DNA of 5,622 bases from Rhizobacter sp. (GTDB lineage: Bacteria > Pseudomonadota > Gammaproteobacteria > Burkholderiales > Burkholderiaceae), in the NCBI GenBank assembly GCA_014379885.1, contig JACMKW010000506.1, positions 1-5,622 of the forward strand. The letters are read 5' to 3'. Shown piece by piece: positions 1 through 5,622 of this stretch. The position numbers were made by a program, and so were the translations under genes. Numbering within the stretch: position 1 is the stretch's first letter; every line of letters starts with the position of its first letter. The notes beneath the pieces were generated by a model. The model saw nothing but the letters and a program-made list of their open reading frames with translations. It had not been told where the DNA came from and did not search any database.

Positions 1-1009
1 AGTTCATCGGCTTGAGCGCGTATTCGCGCTTCTCCGACTCGGTCGTGAACATGCTGTCGCGGTAGTTGTCCCAGTGGCCCGTCTTTTCCCACAGGCCCTT
101 GTCGAGGATTTGCGGGCCCTTCACTTCCTGGTAGCCGTTGTCGCGGTAGACGGCGCGCATGTACTGCTCCACTTGCTGCCAGACGGTCCAGCCTTTTGGA
201 TGCCAGAACACCAGGCCCGGGGCCGTCTCTTCCATGTGAAAGAAATCCAGTTCGCGACCCAGCTTGCGGTGATCTCGCTTCTCGGCCTCTTCCAGCATGT
301 GCAGATGCTGCGCAAGCTCTTCCTTCGTGGCCCAGGCCGTGCCGTAGATGCGTTGCAGCATCTCGTTGCGGTGGTCACCGCGCCAATAAGCACCCGCCAG
401 CTTCATCAGCTTGAAGTGCTTGAGCTTGCCGGTGCTGGGCACGTGCGGGCCGCGGCAGAGGTCTTCAAACTTGCCTTCGCGGTACAGCGACACGTCTTCG
501 TTGGCCGGAATGCTGGCAATGATTTCAGCCTTGTAGTGCTCGCCCAGGCTCTTGAAATACGCCACTGCCTCGTCGCGCGGCAGCACACGCCGCTCGACGC
601 GCTCGTCCTTCCGGGCGAGTTCGGTCATCTTGGTCTCGATGGCGGCCAGGTCTTCGAGCGTGAAGGGGCGCTTATACGAGAAGTCGTAGAAGAAGCCGTT
701 CTCGATCACCGGGCCGATGGTGACCTGCGCTTCGGGGAAGAGCTCCTTGACCGCATAGGCGAGCAAGTGCGCCGTTGAGTGGCGAATGACTTCCAGCCCG
801 TCTGCGTCTTTCTCGGTGACGATGGCAAGCGCCATGTCGTGCTCAATGCGATAGCTGGTGTCAACGACCTTGGCGTCGGCGCCCTGCCCCACACGGCCTG
901 CCAGTGCGGCCTTGGCCAAGCCTGCGCCAATCGATGCAGCCACTTCGGCGACCGTGACCGGGCCTTCGAATTGACGCTTGGAACCATCGGGCAACTGAAC
1001 TGAAATCAT
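1..1009 (-). CDS. thrS: Threonyl-tRNA synthetase, N-terminal 336 residues (gene continues beyond left edge)
   Basis: This enzyme charges tRNA-Thr with threonine in the cytoplasm and hydrolyses mischarged Ser-tRNA-Thr. Translating from ATG at 1009 gives an uninterrupted reading frame to the window edge. Residues 1-65 form a TGS domain, starting [10 protein letters not shown]. Next is the editing (SAD) domain with HxxxH at His77/His81 (RHSTAHLL) and Cys185/His189 in LCRGPHV, matching the four editing-site ligands known from E. coli ThrRS. The start of the class II catalytic core follows, with [15 protein letters not shown] near 307-321 and ALKPMN at 331-336. The family normally continues with Cys, a zinc ligand, so the window cuts the gene one codon before it. 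The usual full length is about 635-640 residues, so roughly half is present. The ATG is the family's usual start. A GGAG sits 10 bases upstream, and an attenuator-like leader precedes the gene. No defects are seen. Confidence 0.97.
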   Translation of the reverse strand, partial: MISVQLPDGSKRQFEGPVTVAEVAASIGAGLAKAALAGRVGQGADAKVVDTSYRIEHDMALAIVTEKDADGLEVIRHSTAHLLAYAVKELFPEAQVTIGPVIENGFFYDFSYKRPFTLEDLAAIETKMTELARKDERVERRVLPRDEAVAYFKSLGEHYKAEIIASIPANEDVSLYREGKFEDLCRGPHVPSTGKLKHFKLMKLAGAYWRGDHRNEMLQRIYGTAWATKEELAQHLHMLEEAEKRDHRKLGRELDFFHMEETAPGLVFWHPKGWTVWQQVEQYMRAVYRDNGYQEVKGPQILDKGLWEKTGHWDNYRDSMFTTESEKREYALKPMN

Positions 1010-1019
1010 GATGAGGAAA

Positions 1020-1025
1020 CTCCAG
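1020..1025 (-). promoter_or_regulatory. Probable thrS ribosome binding site
   Basis: The minus strand reads CTGGAG here, with GGAG ending 10 bases before the thrS ATG. It lies directly after the U tract of the terminator hairpin, so it is only transcribed when the terminator is read through. The spacing is at the long end of the normal range, hence moderate confidence. Confidence 0.5.
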
Positions 1026-1029
1026 AAAC

Positions 1030-1058
1030 AAAAAAGCGCGGGGGTGAGCCGCGCTTTT
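1030..1058 (-). terminator. Rho-independent terminator in the thrS leader (attenuator hairpin)
   Basis: On the minus strand AAAAGCGCGG (1058-1049) pairs perfectly with CCGCGCTTTT (1041-1032), giving 10 bp around a 7-base loop CTCACCC. Six Ts run from 1035 to 1030 and are followed by G. The structure ends 20 bases before the thrS ATG and starts about 40 bases after the stop of a Thr-rich leader peptide, so it is best placed to control thrS. It could also simply end transcripts arriving from the methyltransferase gene, but its nearest upstream reading frame is the leader peptide. The hairpin is seen directly; its termination activity is inferred. Confidence 0.85.
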
Positions 1059-1095
1059 GAGAGATGACGAGAAAAGACGTGACGGAGCCGCGGCC
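1047..1095 (-). promoter_or_regulatory. Predicted antiterminator of the thrS attenuator
   Basis: GGCCGCG (1095-1089), beginning two bases after the leader-peptide stop codon, can pair with CGCGGCU (1053-1047): six Watson-Crick pairs plus one G-U. With G1088 bulged out, C1087 and U1086 can also pair with G1054 and A1055. This uses most of the 5' arm of the terminator stem, so the two structures exclude each other. The antiterminator strand also has an upstream competitor: CCGCG at 1130-1126, inside codons 5-6 of the leader peptide, pairs with CGCGG at 1092-1088. A ribosome stalled on the Thr codons (1124-1116) would cover the competitor and leave GGCCGCG free. A ribosome at the stop codon would mask GGCCGCG and favour termination. 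The pairings were found by eye, without energy calculation. Confidence 0.6.
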
Positions 1096-1097
1096 GA

Positions 1098-1142
1098 CTA
1101 GAGCTGAACCTGCCCGGTCGTAGTTCGCGGTGTCATAACCAT
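1098..1142 (-). CDS. Threonine-rich leader peptide of thrS (14 residues)
   Basis: ATG at 1142 opens a 14-codon frame reading [14 protein letters not shown], closed by TAG at 1100-1098. Four of the 14 residues are Thr (codons ACA, ACT, ACG, ACC), with three consecutive at positions 7-9. AGAAGG lies about six bases before the ATG and fits a ribosome binding site; the in-frame ATG at codon 3 is an alternative start. The peptide probably has no function of its own. As in the his, thr, leu and trp leaders of enterobacteria, its translation would sense the level of charged cognate tRNA. A terminator and a competing antiterminator follow it, and threonyl-tRNA synthetase is the next gene, so codon content and target match. 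Expression has not been shown, but a chance Thr triplet in a short ORF with a ribosome binding site here is unlikely. Confidence 0.72.
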   Translation of the reverse strand: MVMTPRTTTGQVQL

Positions 1143-1179
1143 GGTGCCCTTCTCGCTCTTGCTCGTTAGGAAGGCCTGG

Positions 1180-1185
1180 ATTGTA
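1180..1185 (-). promoter_or_regulatory. Possible -10 box of the thrS leader promoter
   Basis: The minus strand reads TACAAT, five of six matches to TATAAT, nine bases after the methyltransferase stop codon. A start site about seven bases downstream (near 1173) would give a 5' leader of about 30 bases before the Thr-rich peptide, a normal arrangement for an attenuator. No convincing -35 box is found at 16-18 bases spacing, where the sequence is GC-rich, so this is a weak call. Confidence 0.4.
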
Positions 1186-1193
1186 GAACAGCC

Positions 1194-1967
1194 TCAGCCC
1201 CGCGCCGTGTACTCCGAGAAGATGCCGACTTCCAGATGTTGACTGGCGCCATGCAGCCCCGCTGCAGCCAGCGTGGCAAGCACCTGCGGCGGCGCGATGC
1301 AGGTGGCGATGGTGTCCCAGTAATAGCGCCACAGCATGGGCGTGGACGGCGCTTTGGAGACCGCACGCGCCAGCAGCGGGACGGCACCACGCATGTAGGC
1401 CTTCAGCAGCGCCGTGGCCACGCGACCCCGCGGCCGGGTAATTTCCAGGATCAGCAAGCGCCCTCCGGGCTTGAGTACGCGGCGGAATTCGGCGCAGGCG
1501 AGTGAAAAATCGGCAATGTGGCGCAGCGCGTAGCCCATGACAAGAAAGTCGACCGACGCGTCGGGAACCGGTAACTCTTCGGCCCGGCCGAGCCGGCATT
1601 GCACAACAGCCGGGAGTTTCGACTGCGCCATCATTCCGGGGCTGGGATCCACCCCGATGAGGCGGCTCGGCTCCTGGGTGATGTGCAAGATCTCCTGAGA
1701 CACCAGCCCGGTGCCCATGCCCACGTCGAGCACCTGCATGCCAGGTTGCAGGCCGGCACGCTGCAAGGCCATGCGGCGGTAGCGCGAGCCGGTGCCAAAG
1801 CCCAGGATTCGTTCGAGCCGGTTGTAGTCGACCGCCGTGTCGTCGAAGGTGTTGCGCAGAAAGCGCTCGCGCGCTTCAAGGTCGTCGCTGGCGTAATAGC
1901 TGGGCAATGGCTGGTGAGGCAGGTGAACCGCGGGTTCGGGGTCCGTGTTGAAGGGTGTCGGGTTCAT
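1194..1967 (-). CDS. UbiE/COQ5-like class I SAM-dependent methyltransferase
   Basis: This 257-residue soluble protein has the Rossmann-type methyltransferase core. Motif I is VLDVGMGTGLVS at 79-90, which binds SAM. The acidic residue after strand 2 lies in GVDPSPGM (105-112, Asp107). AEELPVPDASVDFLVMGYALRHI (129-151) and RVLKPGGRLLILEITRP (163-179) are typical of the UbiE/COQ5/MenG group. YYWDTIATCI at 215-224 resembles the YWDTI segment seen in relatives. The first 45 or so residues are a Pro-rich extension. It is probably not the housekeeping ubiquinone/menaquinone enzyme, because the UbiE signature around residues 145-155 is only loosely kept; substrate unknown (quinone, lipid or another small molecule). 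ATG 1967 is the first start after an in-frame stop at 1991-1989 and has no ribosome binding site. It overlaps the stop of a short upstream ORF as ATGA, so translational coupling is likely. The gene follows a patatin-like gene. Confidence 0.88.
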   Translation of the reverse strand: MNPTPFNTDPEPAVHLPHQPLPSYYASDDLEARERFLRNTFDDTAVDYNRLERILGFGTGSRYRRMALQRAGLQPGMQVLDVGMGTGLVSQEILHITQEPSRLIGVDPSPGMMAQSKLPAVVQCRLGRAEELPVPDASVDFLVMGYALRHIADFSLACAEFRRVLKPGGRLLILEITRPRGRVATALLKAYMRGAVPLLARAVSKAPSTPMLWRYYWDTIATCIAPPQVLATLAAAGLHGASQHLEVGIFSEYTARG

Positions 1968-2026
1968 GCCGGGGCGCCGTGTGAGTGCTCAGGTCTTGTC
2001 ATCGCCCGCCGCTTGGTCAGATTCAT
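1964..2026 (-). CDS. Possible 20-codon upstream ORF coupled to the methyltransferase
   Basis: ATG at 2026 is preceded by GGGAG (2036-2032) with a five-base spacer, a much better ribosome binding site than anything in front of the methyltransferase. The frame encodes MNLTKRRAMTRPEHSHGAPA and ends in TGA at 1966-1964, overlapping the methyltransferase ATG by two bases (ATGA). I recognise no family, and there is no run of one amino acid that would suggest an attenuator leader. Its likely role is to deliver ribosomes to the methyltransferase start by termination-reinitiation. The ORF and its ribosome binding site are visible; its translation is inferred. Confidence 0.4.
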   Translation of the reverse strand: MNLTKRRAMTRPEHSHGAPA

Positions 2027-2058
2027 GCTCACTCCCAGTGGTTTATGGTTGAGCCCGC

Positions 2059-2088
2059 TATTTGCACACGCTGGCACCGAGGCGTCAA
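2059..2088 (-). promoter_or_regulatory. Candidate weak promoter before the methyltransferase
   Basis: Just past the patatin-like gene's stop, the minus strand reads TTGACG (2088-2083), five of six matches to the -35 consensus. At 17-18 bases spacing lies an A/T-richer GCAAATA (2065-2059), a poor -10 match. Read-through from the gene upstream is the alternative, since no terminator is visible in this gap. Confidence 0.25.
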
Positions 2089-2092
2089 GCGG

Positions 2093-3181
2093 TCAGAGCG
2101 CCTGTGCTTCGATCGGCCGGTCGCTGCGGACCAGCGCCTCAAATTCATCGCGCAACCGTTGGCTTTCACTTACAGCGCGCGCCCAGGCAGCCATGCGCCC
2201 GGCGCCGTCCGGACCGTAGTGCTTGAAATCGTGACGGTCGGGCAGCTTGGCATTGGGCAAGGTCTTGATCCATTCGGCGTTGGGCGACACGACCACCACG
2301 TTGTCGAGGTGCGCACTGGCGCGGTGACGGTGCTTCAGCGCCTTGTCTAGCCAGCCTGGAATGACGGTCTTCTGGAAGTGCGGGTACAGCACCAACCCGT
2401 CATCCATCGAGGCGTAGTTCAGATGCAGGTGGTAATCGGTGATGCCACCGTCCCAATAGACACCATGGGGTGCGTCGGGGATGTCGTGCACGGCATCGAG
2501 CAAAAACGGAATCGAGCAACTTGCCAGGATGCTGGCCTGAAGGTTCCCGGCGTTCAACGACACCATGTGCGTGCGGTAGTCGTGTGTGCGCAGCGGCAGC
2601 GGCTCGCGCGGGTCGGAAAAAATCACGCGCTCGAGCCAGGCGCCCATGGCTTTTCTGCTGATCACATTGGCGGCAAACGCACCGAGGTAACCCAGCGGCG
2701 TGGTCACTCGCGACAGCCGCCTACCTTCACGCCGCAGCAGGTGGCGGCCCCGACTGGTGAATACATGCAAGCGAAAGCGCGGATGGTTCAGCACCTCGTC
2801 TTCATGCCCCACGAAGTGCTCGGTCAGCCTGGCATTGAAGACCTGGCTCACATGGGTGGGCGTAGGTGGCTTTCCGCTCTTGTGTTCGTACTCCTGGCGT
2901 ATGTAGTCGTCGGCCATTCGGGCGAACGCCTGCGCGGGCTGTGGGAGACAGGCTGTTGCCATGCGCCAGGCGCCAATCGAGGCACCGATCAGATGCACTG
3001 GCCGCGCGGCGGCGGCGAGCCAGTCACCGAAGATGAACTGGTCGAGTGGGTTCAGAACCAATCCCTTGGGCCCACCCGCAGCAGCGGGAATGGCGCGCAC
3101 GTCTTGCGCTTGCAGGCCCTGCTCGCGCAAGCGCTTCAGAGCGCGCGGGCCGGCGTGAACCTGCAAGGCCTTGACGGTCAC
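2093..3181 (-). CDS. Patatin-like phospholipase / acyl hydrolase
   Basis: This 362-residue protein has the patatin signatures in order. A glycine-rich oxyanion-hole stretch, AAAGGPKGL, lies at 33-41. The nucleophile elbow GASIG spans 66-70, with Ser68 as predicted nucleophile. The catalytic Asp244 lies in YWDGGITDYH. Patatins use a Ser-Asp dyad to release fatty acids from glycerolipids, so a membrane-lipid or storage-lipid hydrolase is likely; the substrate is unknown. The oxyanion motif reads GGPKG instead of the common GGGxRG, a variant that may mark a subfamily. There is no signal peptide or clear transmembrane helix, so it is probably cytoplasmic. The start is GTG at 3181, five bases after the tex stop, with no clear ribosome binding site. 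No usable in-frame start lies between it and the oxyanion motif, which implies reinitiation by ribosomes finishing tex. It ends in TGA at 2095-2093. Confidence 0.87.
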   Translation of the reverse strand: MTVKALQVHAGPRALKRLREQGLQAQDVRAIPAAAGGPKGLVLNPLDQFIFGDWLAAAARPVHLIGASIGAWRMATACLPQPAQAFARMADDYIRQEYEHKSGKPPTPTHVSQVFNARLTEHFVGHEDEVLNHPRFRLHVFTSRGRHLLRREGRRLSRVTTPLGYLGAFAANVISRKAMGAWLERVIFSDPREPLPLRTHDYRTHMVSLNAGNLQASILASCSIPFLLDAVHDIPDAPHGVYWDGGITDYHLHLNYASMDDGLVLYPHFQKTVIPGWLDKALKHRHRASAHLDNVVVVSPNAEWIKTLPNAKLPDRHDFKHYGPDGAGRMAAWARAVSESQRLRDEFEALVRSDRPIEAQAL

Positions 3182-3186
3182 AGCAT

Positions 3187-5526
3187 TCAGCGCTTGGGTT
3201 GCAGCTTGGCGAACGCCGCGGCCATGGCCGACGCCTCAGGTTGTGGCGCAGTTCCACGCGCCGTATTTCCACCGGCACGCTCACCGCGTGCGGGTGGCCG
3301 ATAGCTGTTGTCACCGCGCTCGCCACGCGGCGCAGGTGTCGTGTCGAGCTTCATGGTGAGCGAGATGCGCTTGCGCGCCAGGTCGACTTCCAGCACCTTC
3401 ACCGTGACGATGTCTCCGGTCTTCACCACTTCGCGCGCATCGGTGACGAACTTGTTGCTGAGCTGGCTCACGTGCACCAAGCCATCTTGGTGAACACCGA
3501 GGTCGATGAAAGCGCCGAACTGGGCGACGTTGCTGACCGTGCCTTCGAGCGTCATGCCGGGCTGCAGATCCTTCAGGTCTTCCACGCCGTCGTTGAAGCG
3601 CGCCACCTTGAAGTCGGGGCGCGGGTCGCGACCCGGCTTCTCCAGCTCGGCGAATATGTCTTTCACCGTGATGGCGCCGAACTTGTCGTTGGCAAACGCC
3701 TCGGGCTTGAGCGTGCGCAGCACGTCGCTGCGCCCCATCACTTCGGCCGCGGGCTTGGCGACGGCCTTGAGAATCTTCTCGACCACCGGGTAGGTTTCCG
3801 GGTGTACACCCGACTGATCCAGCGGGTTGTCGCCACCACGAATACGCAAGAAGCCAGCGCTCTGCTCGAAGGTCTTGGCGCCCAGGCCGCTCACGTCGAG
3901 CAACTGCTGGCGGCTGCGGAAAGCCCCATTTGTATCGCGCCAACGCACGATGCTGCTGGCCACCGCCGCGCTCAGGCCCGACACACGCGCCAGCAAAGGG
4001 GCCGACGCGGTGTTCAAGTCCACACCCACCGAGTTCACGCAGTCTTCGATCACCACGTCCAGGCTCCTGGCGAGCTCGCTCTGGTTCAGGTCGTGCTGGT
4101 ATTGGCCCACACCGATGCTCTTCGGGTCGATCTTCACCAGTTCAGCCAGCGGGTCTTGCAGGCGGCGCGCAATGCTCACGGCGCCGCGCAGGGTCACGTC
4201 GAGTTCGGGCAACTCCTTGCTCGCGAATTCGCTGGCCGAATAGACCGAGGCACCCGCTTCGCTCACCACCACCTTTTCGATGTGGGTGCCGGGTGCGAGT
4301 TGCTGAATGCGTTTGATGAGGTCGGACGCCAGCTTGTCGGTCTCTCGGCTTGCAGTACCGTTGCCGATGGCAATCAGATTCACGCCGTGGGTCGCGCAAA
4401 GGCGGCCCAGCGTGTGGATGGAGCCCTCCCAGTCCTTGCGTGGTTCGTGTGGGTAGACGGTGTTGGTGTCGAGCACCTTGCCGGTGGCGTCGACGACGGC
4501 CACCTTCACGCCAGTGCGAATGCCCGGGTCCAGGCCCATCACCACGCGCGGGCCGGCCGGTGCGGCGAGCAGAAGGTCGCGCAGGTTTTCGGCGAACACT
4601 TTGATGGCGACTTTCTCTGCGTGGTCACGCAAGCGGCTGAAGAGATCACGCTCCAGGCTCAGGCTGAGCTTGACCTTCCACGTCCACGCAATCGTCTTGC
4701 GGATCAGGTCATCGGCCGCGCGCTTGGCGTGGCTCCAGCCGAGGTGGATGGCAATGCGGCCTTCGGCCTTCGAAGGCTGGCCCGGTAACAGCTCTTCATC
4801 GAGCACCAGCTTGGCATCGAGAAACTCTTGCGTGCGGCCACGAAACACTGCCAGCGCGCGGTGCGAAGGCACGCGGTTGATGGGTTCGTCGTAGTCGAAG
4901 TAGTCGCGGAACTTGGAGATGTCGGGGTTGTTCTCGTCCTTGCCATCCATCAGCTTGGAGCGCAGCAGGCCTTCGTCCCACAACCAGGTGCGCAGCTTGC
5001 CGACCAGTACGGCGTCTTCGGCCCAGCGCTCGCTCAAGAGATCGCGCACACCGTCTAGCACGGCCAGCGCATCGGCAAAACCACCTTCTGCATTGATGAA
5101 GGCCACGGCCTCTTCCAGCGGCACCAGGGTCGGGTTGGCAAACAGCTTGTCGGCCAAGGGCTCTAAGCCGGCTTCGCGGGCGATCATGCCTTTGGTGCGG
5201 CGGCGCGGCTTGTAGGGCAGGTAGATGTCTTCAAGCTCTTGCTTGGTGGGCGCAGCCTCCACGGCGGCGCGCAACACGGGCGTTAGCTTGCCTTGTTCGT
5301 CGATGCTCTTCAGCACCGCGGCGCGGCGTTCCTCCAGCTCGCGCAAATAGCCAAGCCGCGCTTCCAGATCACGCAGCTGCGTGTCGTCGAGGTTGTCGGT
5401 GGCCTCTTTGCGGTAACGGGCAATAAAGGGAACCGTGGCGCCACCGTCCAGCCGCTCCACGGCTGCATTCACCTGGGCCGGGCGAACCTTCAGTTCGCTG
5501 GCCAGTTGCAGAAGAATCTTGTCCAA
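3187..5526 (-). CDS. tex: Tex family S1 RNA-binding transcription accessory protein
   Basis: From TTG at 5526 the protein is 779 residues, within the usual 770-790 range for Tex (YhgF). Tex is a cytoplasmic nucleic-acid-binding protein linked to transcription and, in Bordetella, to toxin expression. The N-terminal helical region carries the conserved GGATVPFIARYRKEATDNLD at 28-47. A YqgF/RuvC-like RNase H-fold domain starts at about 328 with VMGLDPGIRTGVKVAVVD. Helix-hairpin-helix DNA-binding repeats lie at about 498-562 (NSVGVDLNTAS, then VSGLGAKTFEQSAGFLRIR). An S1 RNA-binding domain spans about 655-727 (GMTLEGTVSNVAQFGAFIDLG). An Arg/Gly/Pro-rich tail ends AMAAAFAKLQPKR. The frame stays open to GTG at 5616, adding 30 residues unlike known Tex N-termini. 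Family alignment favours TTG 5526, or ATT 5529, as the start. The patatin-like gene follows after five bases. Confidence 0.96.
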   Translation of the reverse strand: MDKILLQLASELKVRPAQVNAAVERLDGGATVPFIARYRKEATDNLDDTQLRDLEARLGYLRELEERRAAVLKSIDEQGKLTPVLRAAVEAAPTKQELEDIYLPYKPRRRTKGMIAREAGLEPLADKLFANPTLVPLEEAVAFINAEGGFADALAVLDGVRDLLSERWAEDAVLVGKLRTWLWDEGLLRSKLMDGKDENNPDISKFRDYFDYDEPINRVPSHRALAVFRGRTQEFLDAKLVLDEELLPGQPSKAEGRIAIHLGWSHAKRAADDLIRKTIAWTWKVKLSLSLERDLFSRLRDHAEKVAIKVFAENLRDLLLAAPAGPRVVMGLDPGIRTGVKVAVVDATGKVLDTNTVYPHEPRKDWEGSIHTLGRLCATHGVNLIAIGNGTASRETDKLASDLIKRIQQLAPGTHIEKVVVSEAGASVYSASEFASKELPELDVTLRGAVSIARRLQDPLAELVKIDPKSIGVGQYQHDLNQSELARSLDVVIEDCVNSVGVDLNTASAPLLARVSGLSAAVASSIVRWRDTNGAFRSRQQLLDVSGLGAKTFEQSAGFLRIRGGDNPLDQSGVHPETYPVVEKILKAVAKPAAEVMGRSDVLRTLKPEAFANDKFGAITVKDIFAELEKPGRDPRPDFKVARFNDGVEDLKDLQPGMTLEGTVSNVAQFGAFIDLGVHQDGLVHVSQLSNKFVTDAREVVKTGDIVTVKVLEVDLARKRISLTMKLDTTPAPRGERGDNSYRPPARGERAGGNTARGTAPQPEASAMAAAFAKLQPKR

Positions 5527-5622
5527 AATGCAGGCTGTCCAGGGAGGAAAGCGGCGGAGTTTGCCATAGAGGCCAGACTCTGATCCGGGCCCCGCTTTCA
5601 GTGTGATTTCAACCACGCCAAA
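5527..5622 (-). other. Upstream region of tex, including an optional 30-codon N-terminal extension
   Basis: This stretch remains open in the tex frame from GTG 5616, reading MVEITLKAGPGSESG and continuing to the family-like start. The extension has no similarity I recognise to Tex N-termini and is better read as 5' untranslated sequence. TTGAAA (5612-5607) resembles a -35 box, but no acceptable -10 lies 16-18 bases on. No convincing ribosome binding site precedes TTG 5526; the best is GGAC about ten bases away. The promoter may lie outside the window. Confidence 0.3.

Noticed and set aside
74..778. A 234-codon plus-strand frame opposite thrS
   Set aside because: The minus strand encodes canonical ThrRS with editing-site residues throughout this interval.
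1031..1058. The hairpin acting as a plus-strand terminator
   Set aside because: The stem is flanked by As and Ts on both sides so it could work both ways, but no plus-strand gene is supported upstream of it. The longer T tract after the stem is on the minus strand.
1087..1094. Palindrome GCCGCGGC as a protein-binding operator
   Set aside because: It is only 8 bases in GC-rich sequence and is already explained as the shared core of the attenuator pairings.
1020..1142. A T-box riboswitch controlling thrS
   Set aside because: No T-box consensus or specifier stem is visible, T-boxes are mainly a Gram-positive feature, and the Thr-rich ORF explains the leader better.
1006..1599. A 197-codon minus-strand frame bridging the methyltransferase end and the thrS leader
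   Set aside because: It overlaps the methyltransferase in a different frame, is Arg/Ala/Gly-rich without motifs, and crosses the terminator hairpin.
2378..3304. A 308-codon plus-strand frame opposite the patatin-like gene
   Set aside because: It spans the end of tex and most of the patatin-like gene on the other strand and has no recognisable motif; a shadow frame.
3199..4788. A 529-codon open frame on the plus strand opposite tex
   Set aside because: It mirrors the tex codons in a GC-rich genome, has no recognisable domain, and its amino-acid composition (many His, Ala, Val, Gly, Arg) is typical of an antisense shadow. Tex on the other strand is unmistakable.

Overview
The window is GC-rich, densely coding DNA from a Gram-negative bacterium. 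The protein sequences and the long GC-rich shadow frames fit a betaproteobacterium of the order Burkholderiales (Comamonadaceae or a near relative). This placement is by eye; no database search was run. All supported genes lie on the minus strand, so the direction of transcription runs from high to low coordinates. There are no tRNA or rRNA genes, mobile elements, long repeats or CRISPR arrays.

Layout in transcription order: (1) tex (about 5526-3187), a complete Tex/YhgF-type RNA-binding protein probably starting at TTG. (2) A patatin-like phospholipase or hydrolase gene (3181-2093), starting with GTG five bases after the tex stop. (3) A short gap with a possible weak promoter and a 20-codon upstream ORF (2026-1964) that has a good ribosome binding site; its stop codon overlaps the next start as ATGA. 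(4) A UbiE/COQ5-like SAM-dependent methyltransferase (1967-1194). (5) A 184-base non-coding gap carrying what looks like a complete ribosome-mediated transcription attenuator. (6) thrS, threonyl-tRNA synthetase, of which the first 336 codons are present; the gene runs off the left edge just before the codon expected for the Cys zinc ligand.

The most interesting element is the thrS leader. It holds a possible promoter -10 box, then a 14-codon leader peptide [14 protein letters not shown] with four Thr codons, three of them consecutive. A candidate antiterminator strand follows just after the peptide's stop codon. Last comes a 10-bp GC-rich intrinsic terminator with a U tract, ending 20 bases before the thrS start codon. 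The pairings are mutually exclusive in the way classical amino-acid attenuators work. The prediction is that a shortage of charged tRNA-Thr stalls the ribosome at the Thr run, lets the antiterminator form, and raises thrS transcription. This differs from the translational operator autoregulation known for E. coli thrS.

The tex, phospholipase and methyltransferase genes are closely spaced and may form one transcription unit. The lipase and methyltransferase may act on lipids or quinones, but nothing in the window fixes their substrates.
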